Positions 11,515-21,104 of a stretch of DNA of 64,000 bases are shown here, in pieces (position 1 is the first letter of the stretch; each line of letters starts with the position of its first letter). The position numbers were made by a program, and so were the translations under genes. The notes below the pieces were generated by a model. That model worked only from the letters and a program-made list of their open reading frames with translations, was not told the origin of the DNA and searched no databases. The stretch is from Muricoccus harenae (lineage in GTDB: Bacteria; Pseudomonadota; Alphaproteobacteria; Acetobacterales; Acetobacteraceae), in assembly GCF_009848505.1 (NCBI RefSeq), contig NZ_WWDL01000017.1, positions 1 to 64,000 on the forward strand, read 5' to 3'.

Positions 11515-12330
11515 TTAAGCCCGCAGCGCCAGCGGGTGGTCGCCGGAGGCGCCGGCCCAGCGCGTATCGCGCGACAGCCCGGGCAGGCCGCTGCCCTCAG
11601 GCAGGATTTCGAGCACGGCCGTCTCCCGTAGCGGGCCGGTCGGGGTGGGCAGGTCGAGCGTCAGCCAACCCGTGGCGAGCGCGGCTGCAGGCCCCGCCCA
11701 GGCGCCGGCCACGCGGTCCGTCTCGCCACCCCGTAGCCGGAAGTGCAGCTGTCCGCCGCCCTGGCCGGGGCCGGTGACATGCACAGCCAGCGCGGCCAGT
11801 GCGGCGAGACCGGTCCCGAGGATATGCCGCGCCGTGCCCGTCACCGGCGAGCCATTCCCGATCTCGCCCGAGAGGACGAGGCGTGGCGCGACCGGCGGAC
11901 GATGCGCCATGACACGGGACACACCGGCCATGGCCTCCCGCGTTTCCTCCAACTCCTGCCGTGCTGCCACCAGCGCCCGTCCCGCGGTGGCCTCGCGTGC
12001 CTGGGTGGCGCTCATCTCCCCCGCCAGGATCGGGACCAACCCGGCCAGGGCGGCCTGGCCCGTTGCGGCCAGCAGGAAGGGCGGCGCAGGCAGGCCGGAT
12101 ACCTCGGTCCACCAGCGCGTGATGGGCAGGACGCGCAGCCTTTCGGTGGCAACCAGGGCGATCATGCCCATGGGCGGCGTCTCCAGCGCCACCGAGGCGG
12201 CCGGCTCCGGCGCACGGGTTCCGGCCGGATGGAGCAGGATCGCACCGCCGCGGCTGGAGGCGAGCCAGACCTCCAGCGCCGGGGAGGCGAGGGGCGAAGG
12301 GTCCATCACCCCCTCGGCCACCAGCAGCAT
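11515..12330 (-). CDS. Hypothetical protein with central coiled coil, glycosyltransferase-linked
   Basis: The literal product is 271 aa, unknown. Residues 1-110 look like an alpha/beta domain (LLVAEGVMDPSPLASPALEVWL, MIALVATERLRVLPITRWW). A helical segment follows (ATAGRALVAARQELEETREA), then a beta-rich C-terminal half (RHILGTGLAALAALAVHV, LHFRLRGGETDRVAGAW). It lies just after the tandem GT2-GT4 gene on the same strand. The TAA at 11517 is followed in the same frame by coding-like sequence (DRYLAPAFWAPGDVGLAP), so the stop may be premature. The frame also remains protein-like upstream of ATG 12330, so the true start is uncertain. A helix between two beta domains recalls the product at 18399-19142. 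Confidence 0.5.
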   Translation of the reverse strand: MLLVAEGVMDPSPLASPALEVWLASSRGGAILLHPAGTRAPEPAASVALETPPMGMIALVATERLRVLPITRWWTEVSGLPAPPFLLAATGQAALAGLVPILAGEMSATQAREATAGRALVAARQELEETREAMAGVSRVMAHRPPVAPRLVLSGEIGNGSPVTGTARHILGTGLAALAALAVHVTGPGQGGGQLHFRLRGGETDRVAGAWAGPAAALATGWLTLDLPTPTGPLRETAVLEILPEGSGLPGLSRDTRWAGASGDHPLALRA

Positions 12331-12379
12331 TGGACCACCGCCGGCCAGTCGGAAAGATGGACGGGGTCGGCGCGCAGGG

Positions 12380-14989
12380 TCACGGAGAAGGAACCTTGTC
12401 CAGTCGGTCCAGGAGGGCCGTCATGTGCCGCTCCCAGCCAGGGAGGGCGACGGCGTGTGTGGCGGCGGCGCGGGCGGCCGCCCGCAGTGCCGCGCGGTCC
12501 GCCGAAAGAGCGGCAAGGCGCTCGGCGAAGCCCGAGGCGACCGCCGGGTCGAGCTGGGTCGGGATCAGGAAGCCGTCGGCCCCGTCCGACACCATCTCGT
12601 GCACCGCCCCCGTCCGGGTCGCCACCGGCACGCAGCCCATGCGCTGCGCCTCCAAGATTGGTGAGGGGCGATCCCTCGAAGCGCGAGGGCAGTACGAGCA
12701 CGTCCGCCCAGGCGAGAAGCGCATCCAGCGCGGCGGGGTCCCTGGGCGGCGGCTCGATTGAAAGGCCCGGGATGTCCCCCAGACCCCCTCCCAACACCGC
12801 GCGGCCGGCGGCGCGCCATTGGGTCCCGGGCGTCAGCACCACGATGTCGCGCAGCCGGTCTAATCCCTTTTGCGGATCCAGCCGGCCAAGGAACAGCGCG
12901 CGCAGCGGCCCGCTGCGCCGCGCCCGGTCGGCGATCGCGGCCTCAGCCGCCCCCGGCGCCGTCGCATGGCCGGGGCCATTCGGTATCACGAACACCTTTG
13001 ATTCCGGCAGCCCCTGGGCAATGCACCAGTCGCGCAAACCTTCGGAGACAACGGCGACCGCATCATAGGTGGACTCCTGCGCCAGCACCGCATGGGGATG
13101 ACCCAGCGGCGCGCCGGACGCATCCCGCTCCACCAGATGCAGCCCGGCCACGACAAAGGTCCCGAGGCTGCGGAGCGCGCCCGCGATGGCATGGGCGCCC
13201 TGGGAATGCGTCGCCAGCACCGCCCGCATCGGCGCGGCCTGCCCCAGCGCGTCGCGCGTCTCCGCGACGCCTGGCAGCGGAGCGCCCAGATGGGCGGCCA
13301 GTGGGTCCTGCCCCTCGATTCCGCCGGGCTGGGGGAACTGCACCGTCTCGAAGGCGGCAACGGCGTCGGGCGGCAGCTGCGCGCGGTCCGCGCCGGTCAC
13401 GAAGAGATGCGGCCGCCAGCCCCGGCGGCGCAGGACCCGGGCGTAATTCGCCAGCACCCGCTCCACCCCGCCCTGCTCGAAGATCGGGACCATCAACCCG
13501 ATGTCGCGGCCCTCGGCAGGTGCCTGCCAGGGCAACACCGCGCCCGCGCCGATCAGCTCCTGGTATCCGTCATGGGCCCTTGCCCGGGGGCGGCGCCAGT
13601 CGCCGCGCCATTCGCCATGGTCGGGGTGCCGCGTGGCGAAGGCCTCCGCCAGGGACGCATATTCAGCCTTCGCCTCCTCCAGCACGGGCGGTGCGGCATG
13701 GGAGATTCCAGCGGGCAGGGTGACGCGAAGGGTGGCCGCGCGCCGCGTCACGGCCTCGAAGGCTGAGCCGACCGCGGCCTCCTCCTGCCATGCGGCGCCC
13801 CGCAGGACGAGGAGGACGGCTTCGCCCGGGATGGGCCCGCCACCTCTTTCGAGCGCAAGGGTTTCCCCGATCCCCGCCGAGAGCGTCACGGCCACGGCAT
13901 CCGTGTGGCGCAGCAGGATCTCGGACTGCCAGAGCATGTTGTGCAGCAGCTTGCCGGCCCGCAGCGCCTCCAGCGCTGTGTCGGAGGCAAAGACGTGGAA
14001 GGGCGGCGCATGCACCGCCTGCGGATGCCGGCTGGCCTCCACCAGCAGCCGGCGCGCCGCGGCGCGTGGCAAGGGCGGGCGCGCCGGGCGGAGCGGGTCC
14101 ACCACCGGTTCCGCCAACGTTCCGCCGGATCGGTGCAGAAGGAAGCGCGGCACCTCGGCCGCCTCCAGCGCCAGGAGCCGGCGCGGGTCCAGCGGCGGCC
14201 GGAGCCGGTCCCGCATGCCGGAGAGGATCGCCGCCCGGCGTCGCTCCGCTTCCAGCCGCATGCCGCCGGCCCGGCGCCGGTATCCGAAGCCGGCCATGGG
14301 GAGGTGACGTCCGCGAAAACCGGCGCCGGCAGCGCGCAGCCAGAAGTCCCAATCCTCGAAGCCGTGGCGCATCGTTTCATCGAAGCGGATCCCAGCCTCG
14401 AACACCGCGCGGGAGATGAGGCTACCGGCGTCGCTCGTATTCTCCAGGAGGTGCAGGAACAGGCTGTGCTCCCCGGCCGCGGAGGCGTGCTCTGGAATGC
14501 CGAAGAAGTCGAAGTCCGGGTAGATCCAACCTGTCTCCCGCCCGGATTCCTCCAGCAGCTCGGCGGCGCGGTCGATCAGCCAGGGACCCAGCCGGTTGTC
14601 CGAGTCCAGCAGGAACACGGCGCGGCAGAAGGGCCAGGCGCGCAGGGCGAAGTCGATGCCGGTGTTGCGGGCGGCGGAAAGCCCCCCATTCGCACGCCGC
14701 AGCAGGTGCACCTGCCCGGGGTTCCCGCGGGCGAGGCGAAGCGCTGTCTTCCGGGGTTCCCGCGGGCGAGGCGAAGCGCTGTCTCCCGGGTTTCCGGCAT
14801 GGGGCAGCCGTCGTCCACCACCAGCGCGGCAATGCGGCGGCGCCCGCGCTGCGCAAGGACGGATTCGACCGCCTCGGCCAGAAGGGCGGGCTGGCGATGG
14901 CTGGGGATGACCACCACGATCTCGGGAGGGAGCTCGGCGCCACGCCACTGGTCGGTTGCATCCTGTTTCAGCCCCGTCGGCGCCTGCAT
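12380..14989 (-). pseudogene. Bifunctional GT2-GT4 glycosyltransferase, broken by a 35-bp tandem duplication and a +1 indel
   Basis: The repaired length is 857 aa. The N-terminal GT2 domain starts MQAPTGLKQD at 14989 with PPEIVVVIPSHRQPALLAEA, then the nucleotide-binding DDG and the DSDN (DXD-type) motif. After a middle region a GT4 domain begins at DIGLMVPIFEQGGVERVLANY. It ends with the EX7E box EGSPLTILE and a normal C-terminus at 12380. Two lesions separate these parts. A 35-bp tandem duplication (14716-14784) shifts frame after the ETALRLARGNPG stretch; removing one copy restores LARGNPGQVHLLRRANGGLS. One extra base near 12658 separates the first from the second catalytic Glu of the EX7E box. 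As sequenced it cannot make the full enzyme. It presumably added two sugars in exopolysaccharide assembly. Confidence 0.75.
14716..14784. repeat. 35-bp-period tandem duplication inside the GT2 domain
   Basis: The 34-base block at 14716-14749 recurs exactly at 14751-14784, with one spacer base. The period of 35 is not a multiple of three, so the extra copy shifts the reading frame of the glycosyltransferase. With one copy removed the GT2 frame reads through. The sequence itself is ordinary coding DNA, not a mobile-element end. Confidence 0.9.
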
Positions 14990-15038
14990 CCGACGATCCG
15001 TCCCCCGATCCCTGGTCGATATGGAGGGCCGCAGTATC

Positions 15039-16184
15039 TCACCCGACCCCGAACCCGCCAAGCGGAGGTGCCAGCAGCCGTCTGAGCCTGGCGAGGTAGC
15101 GCGCGGCCATGTCCTCTGCCGTGCCCGACGCCGCGAGGCGCAGGGCGAATTCCACCCGCGCCAGGACCGCATGGCCGCCCCCCACCGCCTCCGCCAGGGC
15201 ATCGGCCATCTCTGCCGCATCATCGCCCCGCACCAGGGAACCGGCCGCCGGGCCGAGCGCCTCCAGCGCCTCCGGGCTGGCCACCACTGGCAGCCCCCAG
15301 GATGCGGCCTCGAGGAAGGCGAGCGGCGCCCCCTCCAGCCGCGAGGGCAGGAGGAGCGCATCCACCGCCGCCAGCAGCTCCGCCGGCCGCGAATGACGCC
15401 CGAGCAGCCGCAGCGGATGCCCGTCCGGCGCCGCGTTCCGCAGCATCTCAGCGAGTGAGCCGGTGCCCGCGCTTGTGATCACTCCGTTGGACCGCCGGGC
15501 GAAGGCTTCGGCCAGGAGGGGCAGGCGGTCTGCGCCCTTGGCCTCGTCGAGCCGCCCAAGGAAGAGCGCCACCGGCGTCTCCCTGGAAAGGCCGAGCCGG
15601 GTCCGCAGGTCTTGGCGCGCCGTGTCCCGATCCAGTGCGGGCCGCGGATCGACACCATTGGGTATGGTGGCCACGCGGCCGGGAGGCAGGTTCAGATAGC
15701 GCGCGAACCGCTCCGCCGTGGGGGCTGAGGCAGCCACCCAGTCGGCCCGGATCGCCGCCGCGGCCGCCAGGGCCTGCTCGTCCAGCCCGGGCGGGCGCTC
15801 CGCCCCATGTGGGGCGAGATGGGCGACGATCAGGGCCGGGATGCCGGCCTCCGCCAGCGCCTGCATCGCCCCGCCGCCCCGGTCCGGCCAGGGCAGGGGG
15901 AGTAGCGCCGCATCCGGCCGTGCAGCCGAGAGAGCCGTCCGGGTCGCGCCCGCCTGGGCCTCGCGCGCTGTCTCCACCAGCCCGCGCCGCCAGGTGACCG
16001 GCAGGTCCCGCACGCTCCGGCCGGGCGCCGCCACGAGCGGGTACAGGGCCGTGCCGGCCGCCACCGTCACCGCCACCCCCGCCGCCTCGGCCGCGGCGCA
16101 GAGCCGCAGAGTATGGGCTTCGGCGCCGCCGAAGCGGTCACCAGGCAACAGCACCAGCAGCCGCCGCATCCGCAGGATCGTCAC
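15039..16184 (-). CDS. GT4 family glycosyltransferase
   Basis: This 381-aa product is intact, unlike its neighbours. The N-terminus RRLLVLLPGDRFGGAEAHTLRLC is the GT4 acceptor-side start. The nucleotide-sugar half has IPNGVDPRPALDRD, VALFLGRLDEAKGADRLPLL and the EX7E signature EGAPLAFLE. The frame opens at GTG 16184 (MTILRMRRLL), with ATG 16169 as an alternative; neither has a strong ribosome binding site. It is divergent from galE and upstream of the broken GT2-GT4 gene on the same strand. It likely transfers a hexose during polysaccharide repeat-unit assembly. Confidence 0.85.
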   Translation of the reverse strand: MTILRMRRLLVLLPGDRFGGAEAHTLRLCAAAEAAGVAVTVAAGTALYPLVAAPGRSVRDLPVTWRRGLVETAREAQAGATRTALSAARPDAALLPLPWPDRGGGAMQALAEAGIPALIVAHLAPHGAERPPGLDEQALAAAAAIRADWVAASAPTAERFARYLNLPPGRVATIPNGVDPRPALDRDTARQDLRTRLGLSRETPVALFLGRLDEAKGADRLPLLAEAFARRSNGVITSAGTGSLAEMLRNAAPDGHPLRLLGRHSRPAELLAAVDALLLPSRLEGAPLAFLEAASWGLPVVASPEALEALGPAAGSLVRGDDAAEMADALAEAVGGGHAVLARVEFALRLAASGTAEDMAARYLARLRRLLAPPLGGFGVG

Positions 16185-16274
16185 AGGTTAAGAACACCCC
16201 TCGCCAAGCACCCTATGATGCGGGCGACCCCCCCTCTACAAAGGGGGACCCGACTTGGACAGCTGGGAGCACGG

Positions 16275-17285
16275 ATGGGACGATACCTTGTAACGGGCGG
16301 AGCCGGCTATGTCGGCAGCCATGTGGTCCTTGCCCTGCTCGACCGCGGCGATGATGTGGTGGTGTTCGACAATCTGCGCCAAGGCCATCGCGCCGCGGTG
16401 CAGCCGGGGGCAAAGCTTGTCGTCGGCGACCTTTCGGACCGCGCGATGGTCCGCGAGGTGCTCGCCGGCTGGCGCTTCGACGGCATCCTGCATTTCGCGG
16501 CCCTTTCCCTGGTCGGCGAGAGCATGCGCGAGCCGCTGCGCTATATCGCGGAGAATGTCGGCAACACCCTCTGGCTCGCCGAGGAAGCGGTGAAGGCGGG
16601 GGTGATGCGCTTCGTCCTCTCCTCCACGGCCGCCCTGTTCGGCCTGCCGCAGCGCATTCCCATCGACGAGGAGGAGCGCAAGGACCCCGTCTCGGCCTAT
16701 GGCGAGTCCAAGCTGATGGCCGAGCGTGGACTGGAATGGGCTGATCGCGCTCTCGGGCTCCGCTCTGCCGCGCTGCGCTACTTCAACGCCGCCGGAGCTG
16801 ATCCGGGCGGACGGCTGGGCGAGGACCACAATCCCGAGACGCATCTGATTCCGAACGCGATCAACGCCGTGCTCGGCCTCGGTCCGCCGCTGACCGTCTT
16901 CGGCACCGATTACGAGACGCCCGACGGCACCGCGATCCGCGACTACGTGCATGTGGCCGACCTGGCGGATGCGCATCTGCGCGTGCTGGACCGGCTGAAG
17001 GACGGCCCCTCCTGCCGCTACAATGTCGGCAGCGGCACCGGCGCCTCAGTGCTCGAGGTGATCGCGGCGGTGGAACGCGCGGCCGGGCGCCCGGTGCCAC
17101 ATGTCCTGGGCCCGAGGCGAGAAGGGGATCCGGCTGTGCTGGTCGCTTCCAACGACCTGCTGCGGCGGGAGACGGGCTGGACACCGCGTCTTGGCGCGCT
17201 GGATGACATCGTGGGCACCGCCTATGCTTGGCGGGCGCGGCACCCGAAGGGCTATCTCGGCCCTGTCGCGGAGGTTGCGGCCTGA
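16275..17285 (+). CDS. galE: UDP-glucose 4-epimerase
   Basis: The product is 336 aa, a short-chain dehydrogenase-type epimerase interconverting UDP-glucose and UDP-galactose, which supplies precursors to the surrounding glycosyltransferases. The NAD-binding Rossmann motif GGAGYVG is at 8-14. The catalytic Ser/Thr lies in SSTAALFG (116-123) and the Tyr142-x3-Lys146 pair in YGESK. The family markers RYFNAAGADP and DYVHVADLADAH are present. GGGAG at 16265-16269 supports ATG 16275 over upstream in-frame starts. The stop overlaps the next gene's start. Confidence 0.93.
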   Translation: MGRYLVTGGAGYVGSHVVLALLDRGDDVVVFDNLRQGHRAAVQPGAKLVVGDLSDRAMVREVLAGWRFDGILHFAALSLVGESMREPLRYIAENVGNTLWLAEEAVKAGVMRFVLSSTAALFGLPQRIPIDEEERKDPVSAYGESKLMAERGLEWADRALGLRSAALRYFNAAGADPGGRLGEDHNPETHLIPNAINAVLGLGPPLTVFGTDYETPDGTAIRDYVHVADLADAHLRVLDRLKDGPSCRYNVGSGTGASVLEVIAAVERAAGRPVPHVLGPRREGDPAVLVASNDLLRRETGWTPRLGALDDIVGTAYAWRARHPKGYLGPVAEVAA

Positions 17286-18389
17286 AGCGGATCGTTTTCA
17301 CCGGCGACGTGCTCCGCCCGGGCGAGACTGTATTCCGCCCGGCGCAGACCGAGAACATCCGCTGGTTCCACCGCCTCGTGCGTGCCCAGGTCGCGGCGGC
17401 GACACGCTGCCCCGTCAGTGCCGTGACATGGGGCGAGGGCATCGACACGGAACGCGTCTACGAACTCTGGGGCGCAGAGAAGAGCTGGCGCGGCTGGGCC
17501 GCGATCTTCGACGCCGGCTTCGCGCCCGACGGCGTGGTGGTGGCGCTGGAGCGCGCCTTCGCCGATGCGGTGGTGGTGGGCTTCGAGCTTGCGGAAGCGA
17601 TGAAGCGCATCCTCAGCCTGCTCGGGATTCCCTTCATCGATTTCAGCGTCCATCCGGTCCGCTTCCTCCAGGACATCTTCTTCGCGGTGCAGACGAATGA
17701 CGCGGCCGTGTTAGGCAATGCTGCCCGACCATACGGACAGCGGCGCATTTCTCGGCCCCGCGGGGTTGCTCGCTGCCACGGCGTTGAAGTTCAGGCCGGA
17801 GCTGCGTCCGCGCGGCGAGAACTTGGTGGTGGGGCAGACGCGGATCGACCGCGCACTGGTGCGCGGAGGGCGGGTGGTGGACCTGTCCGACTTCGGGCCG
17901 GCGCTGCGCGAAGCTGTAGGCGATGGAGGCGTGACCTTCAAGCCGCATCCTTATGCGCATAGCGACTTCGGCCTGCTGTCCACCGGCATCTCGCTGCGGA
18001 AGATGAACCTCACCTATGAGAACGTCTATGCACTGATGGCCTCGAAGGGGATCCGACGCGTGGTGGGGGTCAGTTCCTCGGTGCTGACCGAGGCGCGGTA
18101 TTTCGGGCTGGAGACGCGAACCCTCTACGATTCGCCCTTCGACCTTCCCGAGCGGCGGTCCGATGCAGTGCCGGGCCAGCATCTCAGCATCGTGGATGAA
18201 TGGGGCGATGCGGATTTCTGGCGCCGCATCCTCGCGCCGCTGGTTTCGGTCACGCGCCCTGACGGGCAGCGCTTCCGCCGGGCGCCGAATGCGCTGCGGA
18301 CCTCGCTGAAGAACTTCTGGGGCTACAACGAGCTGACCACGGACTACCAGGTGGCGATCGCGCGGCCCGAGCGGCGCCCGGCGATCTAG
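17282..18389 (+). pseudogene. KPHP-type polysaccharide transferase, frameshifted at 17714
   Basis: Two frames make one 368-aa protein. The first starts LKRIVFTGDVLRPGETVF, apparently at a CTG (17282) whose TGA part is the galE stop, with GGAGG eight bases upstream. The second resumes at MLPDHTDSGAFLGPAG. Deleting one G of the GG at 17714-17715 joins them (AAVLAMLPDH). The C-terminal half has TFKPHPYAHSDFG and VVGVSSSVLTEARYFG. That KPHP plus SS pattern is seen in bacterial sialyl-, Kdo- and capsule-type GT-B transferases. It may act on capsule or lipid-linked glycan, but the specificity is unknown. The extra base should abolish the C-terminal donor-binding half. Confidence 0.65.
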
Positions 18390-18398
18390 AGCCGGAGA

Positions 18399-19142
18399 TT
18401 ACAGGCTTCGGCCGCCGATCCGCTCCGCCACCACGCGCCGCACGCCCACGCCCAGCCGGCGCGGGTCGCGGCCGCGCGGGTCGCCGATGCTCGGCCCGAG
18501 GATGACGAGCCCCAGATTGACGCCCGCCACCTCGTGCCCTTCCCAGAGCGCGGCGAGGGTTGCGCGGCTGCCATCCACCCACACTGGGGTGAGGCGCAGC
18601 GGCTCCCCATCCGCCAGGATGCTCACCGTATCCAGCTGGGACGGCTCGTCGAAGGGAAAGAGGAGGTCCAGTTCGAGCGCCACGGCGCCGAGGCCGAGAT
18701 CGGGCACGATGATGGAGGCGGCCGGCGCAAGCCCGCTCCAGCGCCAGCTCTGGTCGCCGTGCCGCTCGGCCGGGTGCCAGCCGAAGCCGGTGAAGTCGGG
18801 ATCGGCCGCCTTCACCTCGTGGCGCGCGGCAGGCAGGGGCGGCGGCGCGCCGCGGTCGCCCGGCATCTGGCGGAGCGGATCGATCTGCAGCCAGTCACCC
18901 CGGCTGCGGCGGGTCTCGGTCGCGGCCTGCCAGGCAGCCTCGGCCCGGGCCTCGATGCGCCCGACCTCGTCAATCAGACGTTCCATCGCTCCCCGCATGG
19001 ACGGGGGCAGCTGGGACAGCTCGCTCCCCATGCGCTCGCGCAATGCCATGCTGCCGATCCGGGCGGCGGCGGCATCCAAGGCTTCGTCCGCCTCGCGCAT
19101 GGCGGTGAGGTCCAGTCCGTCGCTGGGGGTCTCGAGGGGCAT
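18399..19142 (-). CDS. Hypothetical beta-rich protein with helical N-terminus, in the polysaccharide locus
   Basis: The product is 247 aa from ATG 19142 (MPLETPSDGLDLTAMREADE), with GGAG six bases upstream. Residues 1-95 are helical and charged (READEALDAAAARIGSMALR, AMERLIDEVGRIEARAEAAW). The rest is beta-rich: DPDFTGFGWHPAERHGDQSW, WSGLAPAASIIVPDLGLGAV, ALELDLLFPFDEPSQLDTVS. It ends with a basic segment. The frame is open further upstream to 19265, and a single-base change near 19190 would fuse it to the tandem glycosyltransferase. It may therefore be that enzyme's C-terminal tail, as in the 1155-3481 gene. No characterised family was recognised. Confidence 0.6.
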   Translation of the reverse strand: MPLETPSDGLDLTAMREADEALDAAAARIGSMALRERMGSELSQLPPSMRGAMERLIDEVGRIEARAEAAWQAATETRRSRGDWLQIDPLRQMPGDRGAPPPLPAARHEVKAADPDFTGFGWHPAERHGDQSWRWSGLAPAASIIVPDLGLGAVALELDLLFPFDEPSQLDTVSILADGEPLRLTPVWVDGSRATLAALWEGHEVAGVNLGLVILGPSIGDPRGRDPRRLGVGVRRVVAERIGGRSL

Positions 19143-20828
19143 GGAACGCTCCAGCTGGTCTGGCGGCACGCGGCGCCATGGCGGCGGCGCTGGCGTTGCG
19201 GGCGATGTCGGCGAGATGCCGGAGGGCGGCCTGCGCGGCCGGCTGGCCGAAGCGGGAACGCCCAAAGCGGAAGGCGCCCTCGCCGATCCGGCGGCGCCAG
19301 TGCGGGTCCCGGATCAGCCGGCCCAGATGGGCGACATACTCGGCGCGGGACCTCGCGACCAGATAGGCCTGACCCTCTCCGCCATGGAGGCCGTAGGCGC
19401 CCTCCTCGGTGAGCACGGAGAGAAGGCCGCGGCAGAGATATTCCACTGTCTTGATCTTCACCCCGCCGCCGTAGAACACGGGATTGATTCCGACATCTGC
19501 GGCGTCGAGGAAGCCGGCCAGATCCTCCACCTCCCCATGCAGCCGGACGCCCGAGCCCGAGGGGATGGTGACGGCATCACAGACCCGGCCTGCAATGTGC
19601 AGTTCCGCGCCCAGGTCGCCGACGGCGAGCCAGACCTGCGCCAGGAACCAGCGCAGCCCGTCCCGGTTCATCGGGCTGTCGCCGCCGACGAAGACGATGC
19701 GGCGCACGGCGCGCGTGGTGTCGGCCGGGGTGAGGTCCGGCAAGGTATGCGGCAGGAGCAGTGAACGGCCGGGCAGGGCGTCCCGCAGCAGCGCGTGTTC
19801 CGTCTCCTGAATGGCGAGAACCTGCTCCAAGCCATCCATTATTCCGAGCTCCTCCAGGAGGCTGATTCGGAGGAAGTGCTCGCGCCCGAAATGCTCGAAG
19901 TTCCGCGACCGCAGCGACATGACGTCATGCGTGTCCAGCACGCGCAGCGGCGGGGCAGGGCGGGCGTGGCGCAGGTAGGAAAGGCGGATGTACTCGATCA
20001 CCACGGCCTCGTAGGAAGCCTCCGCCAGCAGCGCCTCATAGGCCACGAAATGGGCGGCATCAAATGCTGCCGTTCGAAGGAGGTCAGCCGTGCATGGGGC
20101 GGAACCAGGCCTGCGACACGGCCTCCTGGACCGCCCATGGAAGCGAGCAGCCGCCCACGTCGCCCAAGGATGCGGCTGGCCGCGGCATCATCCGCCGGAC
20201 CGGCCTTGCCGAGGAACAGCACGTCCACATCCATCTCGCCGCGCGCCACCCGCAGCATGGCGGCGATCCTTGCCTGGTTGCCCAGGCTCTCGCGCCAGAA
20301 GGGGATGTCCGTCACCAGCAACGCGCGGGGCCGTGCGATCAGCCGCTCCAGCGCCTCCCGGAAGCGGAAGGGGGCGAACTGGCGGCGCACCGTGCGGGCA
20401 TAGCGCGCGGCGAGGGACGCGCTTTCCCGCGCCACCTCCTGCCGGAAGCGCGGCTCCGCCGCGCAACGCTGCGCCAGGGCGGCGGTGGCCACCGCGTCCG
20501 GCGCGGCATGGAAGGCGGCATGGGCGCCAAGGCCGCGGAAGGCCTCGGCCGTGCCGATAACCGGGCGGCCATGAGCCAGCGCCTCCACCGTCTTGATCTT
20601 CAGCCCGGTGCCGCCCTCATGCGGGTTCACGCCCAAGTCCAGCGCCAGGTAGAAATCCTTCGGCTCCCCGACGCCGACCGGGACGATCCCCGGCCGTGCC
20701 GGCCCGGCGTAGCGCGTGGCGCCGTCCGCGACATGCAGCACGGCGCCAGCCTCAGCGAGGGCCTCCGTATCCAGCGCCGCGATGAAATGGCCCAGAGCAT
20801 GGCCGTTCAGCGGGTTGCCGCTGCCCAG

Positions 20829-20831
20829 CTA
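20829..20831 (-). other. In-frame amber stop in tandem glycosyltransferase copy A
   Basis: TAG interrupts a frame that is protein-like on both sides (LRMG, then LGSGNPLNGHALGHFIAALD). GT4 proteins usually have a GYxGS-type stretch here, so a Tyr codon turned into TAG is the simplest explanation. Confidence 0.7.
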
Positions 20832-21095
20832 GCCCATCCGCAGGCCCTCATGCGGGGCGACTGGCATCGGCTCCACGGCCGGCATGAAGCCGAGGGTTAC
20901 GACGGGGCTAGTCGTCGCCTCCTCCAGCACCTGGCGCTCGTCGTCCTGGATCGCCAGCACGAGGTCGGCGCGGTCCAGCCCACGTCCCTCCTGCTCGGGC
21001 GTCGTGTGGAAGAAGCCCACCGGCAGGCCCAGGGCCTTCAGCCGCAGATGGCGATCCGCGAACACGTCATGTGTGTCGAGCACCCGCAGTGTGCC

Positions 21096-21104
21096 GGGGG
21101 GGGG
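21096..21104. repeat. G9 homopolymer tract in glycosyltransferase coding sequence
   Basis: Nine consecutive G (C9 on the coding strand) sit within the tandem glycosyltransferase. Eight would keep frame (ELSPPGTLRVLD); nine puts it out. It is a contingency-type slippery tract and also a common site of sequencing error. Confidence 0.85.

Noticed and set aside
11645-13068. Plus-strand open frames opposite the GT2-GT4 and unknown genes
   Set aside because: Arg/Ser/Ala-rich without any domain; the minus strand has recognisable glycosyltransferase motifs.
14700-14800. Insertion-sequence target duplication at the 35-bp repeat
   Set aside because: The copies are adjacent with no inserted element or inverted ends; it is a plain tandem duplication of coding sequence.
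17700-17725. Programmed ribosomal frameshift as explanation for the KPHP transferase break
   Set aside because: There is no slippery heptamer with a downstream pseudoknot, and many neighbouring genes carry unrelated lesions, so simple mutation or sequence error fits better.
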